From CAZVUW01 sp964629825 (lineage in GTDB: Bacteria > Actinomycetota > Nitriliruptoria > Euzebyales > Egibacteraceae), in the NCBI GenBank assembly GCA_964629825.1, contig CAZVUW010000109.1:1-10175 (forward strand): 10,175 bases of DNA, read 5' to 3'. Each line of letters opens with the position of its first letter. Within the stretch, counting starts at the first letter, position 1. Position numbers and translations under genes: made by a program. Of the stretch, positions 1 to 5,922 are shown in pieces. The notes under the pieces are model-generated. The model saw only the letters and a program-made list of their open reading frames with translations. It made no database searches and was not told the DNA's origin.

Positions 1-83
1 AGGGGTTGTGCACAAGAACATCCGCGCAGGTGCCGGATGCCGGCGCGGCCGGGTCGTGGCGCGCACACCACGGCCGCCTTCGA

Positions 84-119
84 TGTTGTTGAAGACGGAC
101 ATCTCCGTCCAAAACAACA
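84..119. repeat. Inverted repeat (hairpin 1 of a pair)
   Basis: The outer arms TGTTGTT (84-90) and AACAACA (113-119) are exact complements. A 3x3 mismatch (91-93 against 110-112) is followed by an inner stem, GACGGA (94-99) with TCCGTC (104-109), closed by the four-base loop CATC. The arm sequence and the TCCGTC element recur in the hairpin at 153-192. It may be a factor-independent terminator without a U-tract for the minus-strand gene ending at 310, an operator, or an intergenic repeat element. Confidence 0.6.
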
Positions 120-152
120 CCCAACTTGGGCAGGGCTGGCGCGGCCCGCCAA

Positions 153-192
153 GGTGTTGTTCTCGGCGGGAATATCCGTCGAGAACAACACC
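153..192. repeat. Long perfect inverted repeat (hairpin 2 of a pair)
   Basis: GGTGTTGTTCTCG (153-165) and CGAGAACAACACC (180-192) are perfect 13-base complements. Inside them, CGG (167-169) pairs with CCG (176-178), with a possible G-T pair at 166/179, leaving the loop GAATAT. This gives about 17 pairs in all. Neither side has a T-run, so it is not a classical intrinsic terminator. Its left arm is also complementary to the right arm of hairpin 1, so the two hairpins could exchange partners. Confidence 0.75.
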
Positions 193-219
193 GAGCGTGG
201 GGGCGGGCGTCCCGGCGGC

Positions 220-306
220 GGGGGCGGCGGGGCCGACGAGGGCGGGCCGGCGGCGGGGCCGGCCGGGGCGGGCCGGCCGGGGCCGGGGCCCGGGCCAGGG
301 GCGGGG
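220..306 (+). other. G-run array with quadruplex-forming pattern
   Basis: The plus strand has G-runs of three or more at 220-224, 229-232, 240-242 and 244-246. After an 8-base gap come eight more at 255-258, 265-268, 270-272, 279-282, 285-288, 292-294, 298-301 and 303-306. All loops within each group are seven bases or fewer, which meets the usual G-quadruplex pattern. The tract abuts the 3' end of the minus-strand threonine synthase gene, so that gene's transcript would carry the C-rich version. Repeated GGCCGGCC units also allow ordinary hairpins. Confidence 0.5.
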
Positions 307-309
307 CGG

Positions 310-1599
310 CTAGGAGACCAGGGCCACCAGGCGCTCCAGGTCCTCCTCGTCCGCCGGTACGACCGGGGGCTCGGGCAGGCCGGCGGGCGGTGGGTACTTG
401 TGACCGATGCCGGTGTCGAAGGCGACCACGACCTCGTCGGGGTCGATCCAGTCGTCCTCGACCAGGGCGCGGATGGCCGCCATCACCGCGGCGGTCTCGG
501 GGGCGACGTAGCCGGCACCAAGGCGGCCGGCGAGGCGCTGGTGCTCGTCGACCTCCGACTCGGGGACGGCGACCGCGGTGCCTCCGGAGGCGCGCACCGC
601 GTCGAGGATCAGGAAGTCGCCGACCGCGCCGGGAACGCGGATGCCGGCGGCGCGGGTGGAGGCTCCGTGCCAGGGCTCGGCGAAGCGCTGGCCGTCCTCG
701 AAGGCCTTGACGATCGGGGCGCAGCCGGTGGTCTGCACGGCGACCATCCTCGGCCGCTCGGGGCCGATCAGGCCGAGCGCCTCCAGCTCCTCGAAGGCCT
801 TCCACATCCCGACCAGGCCCGTGCCCCCGCCGGTCGGGTAGACGACGACGTCGGGAAGGCTCCAAGGGCCGCCGGTCAGGGCCGCCAGGTCCTCGGCCAG
901 CTCCAGGCCCATGGTCTTCTTGCCCTCGACGCGGTAGGGCTCCTTGAGGGTCGACACGTCAAAGGCGCCGGTCTCCTCGGCGATCAGGCCGCTGAGGCGC
1001 CCGCAGTCGCTGATCAGCCCGTCGACGAGCAGCACCCTGGCGCCGCACATCAGCGCCTCCTCGCGGTTAGCGACCGGCACGTCCGCGGGCATCAGGACCG
1101 TGACGGGCAGTCCGGCGGCGGCGCCGTAGGCGGCAAGGGCCCCGGCGGCGTTCCCGGCCGACGGCGCGATGAAAGACTGCGCGCCGAGCTCGCGCGCCCG
1201 CGACACCGCGGCGCTCATCCCCCGGGCCTTGAATGCGCCGGTCGGGTTCAGCCCCTCGCACTTGATCAGCAGCCGGTCCAGCCCCAGCGCCCGCCCGAGG
1301 GCGGGGGCCGGCAGCAGGGGTGTGGCACCCTCACCGAGGTGCACGACGTTGACCGCACGGCGGACGGGCAGGAGCTCAGCCCAGCGCCACATGCCGCCGC
1401 GACGCCGTACGGCCAGCTCGCCCGGGCTCACACTGCGACGCGCGGCGTCCAGGTCGTAGCGCGCCAGCAGCGGCCGCCCGTCGGAGGGGTCGAGGCGAGC
1501 AAGGCGGTCCGCAGGATAGGTCAGACCGGACAGCGACCCCTCGAGGTAGGTGAGCTTCGAGGAGTCGTCGGCTATGAGCGGCTCGAAGGCGGCAGGCAC
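310..1599 (-). CDS. thrC: Threonine synthase-like PLP enzyme, Cys-less ribbon
   Basis: This is a 429-residue fold-type II PLP enzyme. Threonine synthase converts O-phosphohomoserine to threonine in the cytoplasm. NPTGAFKARG carries the PLP lysine (about K124), SAGNAAGA (147-154) follows, and GGGTGL (257-262) is the cofactor phosphate loop. The C-terminus shows a GIGHKYPP-type motif usual in this family. The N-terminus aligns with the zinc ribbon of related enzymes, but the two CxxC positions are G21, S24, D37 and D40. The GTG start at 1599 is chosen because AGGAG lies 7 bases upstream (1607-1611). An ATG at 1686 would add 29 poorly conserved residues and run through the likely promoter. The gene is divergent from pdxH. 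The fold is certain. The exact substrate is less so, because Cys-less relatives are annotated as threonine synthase mainly by similarity. Confidence 0.85.
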   Translation of the reverse strand: MPAAFEPLIADDSSKLTYLEGSLSGLTYPADRLARLDPSDGRPLLARYDLDAARRSVSPGELAVRRRGGMWRWAELLPVRRAVNVVHLGEGATPLLPAPALGRALGLDRLLIKCEGLNPTGAFKARGMSAAVSRARELGAQSFIAPSAGNAAGALAAYGAAAGLPVTVLMPADVPVANREEALMCGARVLLVDGLISDCGRLSGLIAEETGAFDVSTLKEPYRVEGKKTMGLELAEDLAALTGGPWSLPDVVVYPTGGGTGLVGMWKAFEELEALGLIGPERPRMVAVQTTGCAPIVKAFEDGQRFAEPWHGASTRAAGIRVPGAVGDFLILDAVRASGGTAVAVPESEVDEHQRLAGRLGAGYVAPETAAVMAAIRALVEDDWIDPDEVVVAFDTGIGHKYPPPAGLPEPPVVPADEEDLERLVALVS

Positions 1600-1606
1600 G
1601 GCGCAG

Positions 1607-1634
1607 CTCCTGAGGTCGGGTGGCCTGCAGGCTA
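1607..1634 (-). promoter_or_regulatory. Likely -10 box and ribosome site of thrC
   Basis: On the minus strand TAGCCT (1634 down to 1629) fits the actinobacterial -10 pattern TAnnnT. AGGAG (1611 down to 1607) lies between it and the GTG at 1599. The predicted RNA start is near 1622, giving a leader of about 23 bases. No convincing -35 element is seen. The same TA pair also starts TAGGAC on the plus strand (1633-1638), a weaker -10 candidate for pdxH, so the two divergent promoters may overlap. Confidence 0.4.
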
Positions 1635-1706
1635 GGACACGGCGGACCGACCGGACAGGACCGGCGGCCGAACACCATGGCTGCACCGAGTGCGATCATC
1701 TCCGCG

Positions 1707-2354
1707 ATGGCGGAGGAGATCGACGTGGCCAACCTGCGACGCCCATACGGGCGCTACGAGCTGGACGTGGACAGCCTTGATCCCGATCCGATGACCCAGG
1801 TCTCGGCCTGGCTCGCCGAGGCCGTTCGGGCGGGGCTGCGCGAGGCCAACGCCATGGTGCTGGCCACCGCCGACGCCGATGGGGTGCCGTCGGCACGAAC
1901 GGTGCTGCTCAAGGGCATCGGTGCCGAGGGCCTGACCTTCTACACCAACTACCGCTCCCGCAAGGCGCGCGAGCTGGCGGCCAACCCGCACGCGGCCGTG
2001 GTCCTGACCTGGTTGCCGCTGGAGCGCCAGGTCCGCGTCTCCGGCATCGTCGAGCGCCTGAGCGCCGAGGAGTCCGACGCGTACTTCGCCACCCGGCCGC
2101 GCGGCAGCCAGCTCGGCGCATGGGCCTCGGAACAGTCCGCTCCGATCCCGGATCGCGTCACCTTGGAGGCGGCGATGGAGGAGGCGCGGCAGCGCTTCGG
2201 CGACGGGGAGATACCCCGGCCTCCGCACTGGGGCGGCTTCCGAATCCTCCCGGCCAGGGTGGAGCTGTGGCAGGGCCGCTCCGACCGCCTCCACGACCGC
2301 TTCGAGTACCGGCGGACCGAGGGTGGCTGGGAGATCCGCCGCCTGAGCCCCTGA
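1707..2354 (+). CDS. pdxH: Pyridoxamine 5'-phosphate oxidase
   Basis: PdxH is an FMN-dependent flavoprotein that oxidises pyridoxamine or pyridoxine 5'-phosphate to pyridoxal 5'-phosphate, with oxygen as acceptor. The 215 residues match the family over full length (E. coli PdxH is 218). Visible motifs are LRRPYGRYEL near the N-terminus, NAMVLATADADG, SARTVLLKG and FYTNYRSRKARELA at the FMN site, LERQVRVSG, RPRGSQLGAWAS, PPHWGGFR, and the substrate-binding RLHDRFEYRR near the end. The ATG at 1707 places LRRPYG ten residues in, close to E. coli. An in-frame ATG at 1677 would add ten residues, and neither start has a good Shine-Dalgarno sequence. It faces away from a PLP-dependent enzyme, so a maker and a user of the cofactor share one intergenic region. 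Confidence 0.93.
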   Translation: MAEEIDVANLRRPYGRYELDVDSLDPDPMTQVSAWLAEAVRAGLREANAMVLATADADGVPSARTVLLKGIGAEGLTFYTNYRSRKARELAANPHAAVVLTWLPLERQVRVSGIVERLSAEESDAYFATRPRGSQLGAWASEQSAPIPDRVTLEAAMEEARQRFGDGEIPRPPHWGGFRILPARVELWQGRSDRLHDRFEYRRTEGGWEIRRLSP

Positions 2355-2392
2355 GGCTGGCCCGGTCCGAGCGCCTGTGCGAGCCTGCCGCC

Positions 2393-2668
2393 ATGAGCGA
2401 TGAGCTGGACGGCCTCTTCGACCTCCTCGCCGAGCACGACCTCCCCAGGCCCAGCGTCGAGGAGATCGACGCCATCTTGGACCTTGCCCGCCTCGTGGCC
2501 CATGCCACGGTGCGGCGCGGCGCCCCGCTGGCCTGCTATGCCGCCGGGCTGGCGCTCACGGCGGCAACCGACCCCGCCGAGCGCGAGGAGCGGCTCCGAG
2601 CCCTGATCGCCGCCATCGAGCCGGACACCGAGCCCGACAAAGAGCCCGACAACGAGGCCGAGGCCTGA
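2393..2668 (+). CDS. Small DUF6457-type protein
   Basis: This 91-residue, acidic, mostly helical protein has no signal peptide or membrane segment. The segment from about residue 24 to 56 (EIDAILDLARLVAHATVRR, then APLACYAAGLAL) resembles DUF6457, a small actinobacterial domain of unknown function that I recall from near molybdenum-cofactor genes; no such gene is visible here. The C-terminus is a run of EPDx units (EPDT, EPDK, EPDN, EAEA). The ATG at 2393 is 38 bases after pdxH and has no Shine-Dalgarno sequence. GAGCCT sits six bases ahead of it, a weak -10-like arrangement. It could be read through from pdxH or have its own leaderless start. The gene ends 16 bases from the convergent hydrolase gene. 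The family match is moderate and the function unknown. Confidence 0.7.
   Translation: MSDELDGLFDLLAEHDLPRPSVEEIDAILDLARLVAHATVRRGAPLACYAAGLALTAATDPAEREERLRALIAAIEPDTEPDKEPDNEAEA
2618..2665 (+). repeat. 12-base tandem repeat coding EPDx
   Basis: Four consecutive 12-base units at the 3' end of the DUF6457 gene begin GAGCCGGAC, GAGCCCGAC, GAGCCCGAC and GAGGCCGAG, and encode EPDT, EPDK, EPDN and EAEA. The third base of Pro and the fourth codon vary. Slippage between the units could change the tail by four residues without breaking the frame. Confidence 0.7.
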
Positions 2669-2684
2669 AGGCCACCCAGAGCCC

Positions 2685-3782
2685 TCAGCTGGTTCCCCTC
2701 GCCACGAGCAGCGGAACGTGCAGCTCCTCGGCGGTCAGGCTGCCGTGGCAGCCGATCAGCTGCGCCTCGCGCAGTGCATCCGGCGCCACATAGGCGACAT
2801 CTGAGCGCGCCAGCAGGACCACGTCGCCGATGCGCGAGCGCACCTCGACGTTGGGGTTCGGCCCGAACAGACCCGACTCCCACAGCTCATCGCGGCTCAG
2901 CACCCAGGCCTCGTCCTCGTAGAGCCTGCGGGCGCGCTCGAGGAGACGGCGTGCCGCGCCCGGAGCCGCGTGCAATGAGCGGCAGCGCCCCTCCCCCGAG
3001 TACGCGGCCACCAGCCCGCGGACGCCGTCGAGGTCGCGCATGCCCCGGCGGCCGACGTGCACGTGACCGTGATCGGCGGTGACGACCAGCGTGCAGTCGG
3101 ACGGCAGGGCGGCGAGCAGGTCCTCGACTATGCGGTCGGTGGAGCGCAGCTCGGCGTGCAGCTGCTCGTCGCGGAGGCCGAAGGCGTGGGCGATCTTGTC
3201 GACGCCGTCGTAGTAGGCGTAGATGAACGGCTCACCGGCGCGCACGGCGTCGAGGACGTGGGTGTGCAAGATCGCGGTCGTATCCCAGCCGAGGAAGCGG
3301 CCGGTCCGCAGATGCGCCGCGGTGAACCCGCTGCCGTCGAAGGCGGCGCGCGTGATGATCGGCACCTTGCGGCCGCCGAAGCCCTCGTGCGGCTGAACCA
3401 CGCGGGGATCAGGACCGGGCTCGCCCGCCGCGGTTCGCCACTGAAGGATGTTGAGGATCTCCCCCGCCACGCGCATGCGGTAGCCGACCACGCCATGCAC
3501 TGATGGCGGCAGCCCGGTGGCGATCGACGTCAGCGCGGCGGCGGTCGTCGAGGGCGCGGAAGTCGTGATCCTGGTCCCGCGCATGGCGGTGAGGGTCGGC
3601 AGCACGTCGCCGTGCTCGCACACCATCCCCCAGCCCAGGCCGTCGAGGACCAGGAGCACCACCGACCCGCCGGCGGGCACCGGCTCCGGAAACCAGTCCG
3701 GGGTGCGGCGCTCCAGCAACGCCGGCACCAGCGCGCCGTTCCAGGCGCCGTCGTAGGCCGGACTCAGCTCCGGCAGATTCAC
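2685..3782 (-). CDS. Alkaline phosphatase-superfamily hydrolase
   Basis: This 365-residue protein belongs to the alkaline phosphatase/nucleotide pyrophosphatase superfamily, two-metal enzymes that cleave phosphate mono- or diesters. All metal-site elements are present: LLVLDGLGWG (D47), the nucleophile loop APSTTAAALTS (S78-T80) followed by ATGLPPSVHG, YYDGVDKIAHAFG (D192, D195, H199), VTADHGHVHV (D237, H238), and GCHGSLTAEELHVPLLV (H346) near the end. There is no signal peptide, so it is probably cytoplasmic. The GTG at 3782 is chosen because it starts the conserved NLPELSPAYDG segment and has a GGGAGAG sequence about ten bases upstream. Upstream in-frame starts, including an ATG at 3893, would add unconserved residues and overlap the divergent oxidase gene. 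The substrate is unknown; the subfamily is usually annotated only as nucleotide pyrophosphatase or phosphodiesterase. Confidence 0.88.
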   Translation of the reverse strand: MNLPELSPAYDGAWNGALVPALLERRTPDWFPEPVPAGGSVVLLVLDGLGWGMVCEHGDVLPTLTAMRGTRITTSAPSTTAAALTSIATGLPPSVHGVVGYRMRVAGEILNILQWRTAAGEPGPDPRVVQPHEGFGGRKVPIITRAAFDGSGFTAAHLRTGRFLGWDTTAILHTHVLDAVRAGEPFIYAYYDGVDKIAHAFGLRDEQLHAELRSTDRIVEDLLAALPSDCTLVVTADHGHVHVGRRGMRDLDGVRGLVAAYSGEGRCRSLHAAPGAARRLLERARRLYEDEAWVLSRDELWESGLFGPNPNVEVRSRIGDVVLLARSDVAYVAPDALREAQLIGCHGSLTAEELHVPLLVARGTS

Positions 3783-3869
3783 GTGCAGCCCGCTCTCCCG
3801 CTCGCCTCGATGGGCACCGACGCGGCATCCTCTTCCCACGCGCGGCACCCCGCAAGCGCCTCGTCTTCG

Positions 3870-3884
3870 TAGGCTAGACGGCCA
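3870..3884 (+). promoter_or_regulatory. -10 box for a leaderless oxidase transcript
   Basis: TAGGCT (3870-3875) fits TAnnnT and its last base lies nine positions before the A of the ATG at 3884, so transcription would start at or next to the start codon. No Shine-Dalgarno sequence lies before this ATG. On the opposite strand the same bases read TAGCCT (3876-3871), a possible -10 for the divergent hydrolase. No clear -35 is seen. Confidence 0.5.
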
Positions 3885-5038
3885 TGTCAACAAGCCCCAC
3901 GCAACGCGCCGAGGTCATCGTGGTCGGCGCCGGCGTCCTGGGCGCCTGGTCGGCGCTGCACCTCGCCCGGCGCGGCGTGGACGTGCTGCTGGTCGAGGCC
4001 CTGAGCCCCGGGCACGTCCGCGCCTCCTCCGGTGGCGAATCGCGCCTGATCCGCTGCGGCCACGGGGACGACCTCCAGTTCACCCGTATGGCCCAACGCT
4101 CGCTGGCCGCCTGGGATGCGCTGTCCGACGAGTCGGGCCGCCGGCTCCTGGTTCGCACGGGAGTCGCCTGGTTCGCCGCGCGCCAAGACGGCTGGGAGGC
4201 CGCAAGCGCCGAGACGCTGCGCGCCGCCGGCGTCCGCTTCGAGCTGCTGGCCCCGGAGGCGGCCACCGACCTGTTCCCGAGCCTGCGGACCGACGACCTC
4301 GAGATGGTCCTGCACGAGCCCGACTCGGGGATCCTGCACGCCCGCGTCGCCGTCCAGACCTGCGTCGAAGTGGCGCGCCGACACGGGCTGCGCCTGCTGA
4401 CCGGACGCGCCACCCCCGCCGAGGGCGGGGTCGACGTCGACGGCACCACCGTCCATGCCGATCGCGTCGTCTGGGCGTGCGGCCCGTGGCTGCCCGACCT
4501 GCTGGGTGCGGCGCTCGAGCCCCTGCGCTTCCGCGTCACCAAGCAGGACGTCGTCTTCTTCGGCGCCGGCCCCGAGTGGTCATCCCCGCCGGTCCCAGGC
4601 TGGATCGACTACGACTCCGCGGCCTACGGGGTCGGCGACCTAGACGGCCGCGGGTTCAAATGCGCCCCCGACGTAGAGGGACCCGACTTCGACCCCGACC
4701 GTGGCGAGCGCGCTCTTTCGCCGGACAACGAGCGCCGCGCCCGCGAGTACCTGGCGCACCGCTTCCCGGCGCTGGCCGACGCCCCCGTGATCGGCCACCG
4801 GACCTGCCAGTACTCGCTGACGGCGGACACCTCGTTCCTGATCGCCCCCCACCCCGAGCGGAAGGGCGAGTGGGTGGTCGGCGGCGGCTCGGGCCACGCC
4901 TTCAAGCACGGGCCGGTGATCGGCGAGCACGTCGCCGATCTGGTCACGGGCGCGGCCGAGCCCGACCCCCGCTTCGCGCTCGCGCCACGGCGGGCGGACC
5001 GCTCGCTGCGCACGGCCGGAGGGTTGTCCACAGGCTGA
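3884..5038 (+). CDS. Monomeric sarcosine oxidase-type FAD enzyme
   Basis: This 384-residue flavoprotein belongs to the DAO superfamily and is close to monomeric sarcosine oxidase (about 390 residues) and N-methyltryptophan oxidase. These enzymes oxidise N-methyl amines and release formaldehyde and hydrogen peroxide. VIVVGAGVLGAWSA (GxGxxG at 15-20) and E38 bind the ADP part of FAD. ESRLIR (R54, R57) matches the substrate-site arginines of sarcosine oxidase. FK (K259) matches the oxygen-activating lysine, CQYS (C308) the cysteine carrying covalent FAD, and GHAFKHG (K341) the carboxylate-binding lysine. Four residues after K259 there is D263, where I recall a histidine in the characterised enzymes. 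The N-terminus is cytoplasmic in character. The gene is divergent from the hydrolase and probably leaderless. The fold and covalent FAD are well supported; sarcosine itself as substrate is a guess. Confidence 0.87.
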   Translation: MSTSPTQRAEVIVVGAGVLGAWSALHLARRGVDVLLVEALSPGHVRASSGGESRLIRCGHGDDLQFTRMAQRSLAAWDALSDESGRRLLVRTGVAWFAARQDGWEAASAETLRAAGVRFELLAPEAATDLFPSLRTDDLEMVLHEPDSGILHARVAVQTCVEVARRHGLRLLTGRATPAEGGVDVDGTTVHADRVVWACGPWLPDLLGAALEPLRFRVTKQDVVFFGAGPEWSSPPVPGWIDYDSAAYGVGDLDGRGFKCAPDVEGPDFDPDRGERALSPDNERRAREYLAHRFPALADAPVIGHRTCQYSLTADTSFLIAPHPERKGEWVVGGGSGHAFKHGPVIGEHVADLVTGAAEPDPRFALAPRRADRSLRTAGGLSTG

Positions 5039-5085
5039 GGCGGCGATCTGGCCGAACTGCCGCAGGTGTGCCGCAACCTGTCGCC

Positions 5086-5859
5086 ATGGCCGAGATCACC
5101 GCAACCCGCCCAACCTCGTTCGAGCAGGCCGCCGCGCTGGTCCGCGAGCGCGTGCTGGTCCGCGGCACCAGCCTGAGCCGCGCCCGCGAGCGCCTGTGGC
5201 GCGAGCCGCACCTCGGCGAGCTCACCCAGCGGCTCCGAGCGGCCGCCGAACGGTCGGAGGGCACGCTTGAGCAGCGCTGGGACGCCGCGCTGGAGGGCGC
5301 CGCGCCGCCGGTCGTGTCCCTGGCCGCGGAGGCGCTGGCCGTCCACCTGCTGATCGCCGCCGACATCAGCGCCGAGACCAAGCGCCGTCAGATCCAGCGG
5401 ACGCTTGAGCGCACCGACGCGCCCGCGGCCCTCCCACGCGTCATCGACGAGGCGCTCGCCCACGGTGTCACGCCGACCGGGATCGCGTTCAAGCGCAGAC
5501 GGCTGTCCCAGCTCGTGTTCCTGCTGACCGCGGTGAGCCGCTGGCGCTCGCTGCCCGCGGGCGAGCGCCGCGCTGCGCTGGAGGACCCGTGGCAGCTCCG
5601 CGACTGGCTGCGCTCCCTGCCGGCGGACGGCGCCCAGGCGCAGCGAGAGGCGCTGCTGCACCTGATCCATCCGGACTCGTTCGAGCCGATCCTGTCCCTG
5701 GGGGCCAAGCGCAGGATCGTGGCGGCCCTGGGCCGTGTCTCGGAGCGCGCCCTCGACACCGACGAGGCCCTGCTCGCGATCAGGAGCCGGCTGACGCCGC
5801 GTCACGGCGAGGGCTTCTCGTTCGCGGCGCCGCCTCTGCGGGATTCGTGGCTGCCATGA
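5086..5859 (+). CDS. McrB-like N-terminal domain protein lacking the AAA part
   Basis: This 257-residue helical protein has no signal peptide or membrane segment. I recognise it from the N-terminal part of McrB-like AAA-family ATPases, the motor subunits of some modification-dependent restriction systems. Shared landmarks are SLAAEALAVHLL (78-89), GIAFKRRRLSQLVFLL (132-147), RWRSLP (152-157), DPWQLRDWL (167-175), QREALLHLIHPDSFEPIL (186-203), DEALLAIRSRL (226-236) and GFSFAAPPLRDSW (243-255). In the full-length proteins this region leads into the Walker A domain. Here a TGA at 5857-5859 stops it at that boundary, and the next gene is a sigma factor. There is no Walker A in any frame downstream and no McrC-like nuclease in the window. 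The gene starts 47 bases after the oxidase gene with no Shine-Dalgarno sequence; CAACCT (5074-5079) lies six bases before the ATG. It may be a stand-alone adaptor or a relic. The frame is intact. Confidence 0.6.
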   Translation: MAEITATRPTSFEQAAALVRERVLVRGTSLSRARERLWREPHLGELTQRLRAAAERSEGTLEQRWDAALEGAAPPVVSLAAEALAVHLLIAADISAETKRRQIQRTLERTDAPAALPRVIDEALAHGVTPTGIAFKRRRLSQLVFLLTAVSRWRSLPAGERRAALEDPWQLRDWLRSLPADGAQAQREALLHLIHPDSFEPILSLGAKRRIVAALGRVSERALDTDEALLAIRSRLTPRHGEGFSFAAPPLRDSWLP

Positions 5860-5877
5860 GGGCAGGGAACTTCCGCC

Positions 5878-5897
5878 GTCCCACGCGGGACTACTGT
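5878..5897 (+). promoter_or_regulatory. Palindrome and -10 box before the sigma gene
   Basis: GTCCC (5878-5882), ACGC and GGGAC (5887-5891) form a perfect five-pair inverted repeat, and TACTGT (5892-5897), a TAnnnT -10 candidate, follows directly. Upstream GGGAAC (5865-5870) resembles the -35 element of ECF-type promoters, which would fit autoregulation, but its spacing to a matching -10 is not convincing. The predicted RNA start near 5904 leaves GGAGG (5914-5918) as the ribosome site for a TTG start at 5923. Confidence 0.35.
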
Positions 5898-5922
5898 GGG
5901 GGGCAGAGGCTTCGGAGGGGCA

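Larger units (their letters stand above)
1..309. other. Non-coding leader region with hairpins and a G-rich tract
   Basis: No reading frame here looks like a protein gene. The frames that stay open encode runs of Gly, Arg, Ala and Pro, as expected from GC-rich DNA by chance. The stretch lies 3' of the minus-strand threonine synthase gene. It holds two hairpins (84-119 and 153-192) and a G-run array (220-306), listed separately. I see no T-rich tract after either hairpin on either strand. The first 80 bases could belong to the edge of another gene outside the window, but nothing supports that. Confidence 0.6.

Noticed and set aside
6..15. Perfect palindrome TTGTGCACAA at the left edge
   Set aside because: Ten bases is short, it has no adjacent promoter or partner site, and the gene context is outside the window.
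84..192. CRISPR array or insertion-sequence ends
   Set aside because: There are only two units, each internally palindromic, with no spacer series, no target duplication and no transposase in the window.
37..1635. A 532-codon open frame on the plus strand across the thrC gene
   Set aside because: It is antisense to a clearly conserved enzyme, its product is low in complexity (Gly, Ala, Arg, Asp, His) with no family features, and such long shadow frames are expected in GC-rich DNA.
2662..2673. GGCC-TGAA-GGCC stem between the convergent DUF6457 and hydrolase genes
   Set aside because: Only four pairs, no T-run, and it overlaps a stop codon; too weak to call a terminator.
5024..5032. TTGTCCACA, a perfect actinobacterial DnaA box
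   Set aside because: It is a single copy inside the end of the oxidase coding sequence, with no cluster of boxes, AT-rich region or dnaA/dnaN nearby, so it is not evidence of an origin.
4477..5085. In-frame open extension upstream of the McrB-like gene
   Set aside because: The similarity begins only after the ATG at 5086, and the upstream part is an Arg/Pro-rich shadow of the oxidase gene.
4624..5805. A 393-codon open frame on the minus strand
   Set aside because: It spans two genes on the opposite strand and the gap between them, and shows no recognisable domain or ribosome site.
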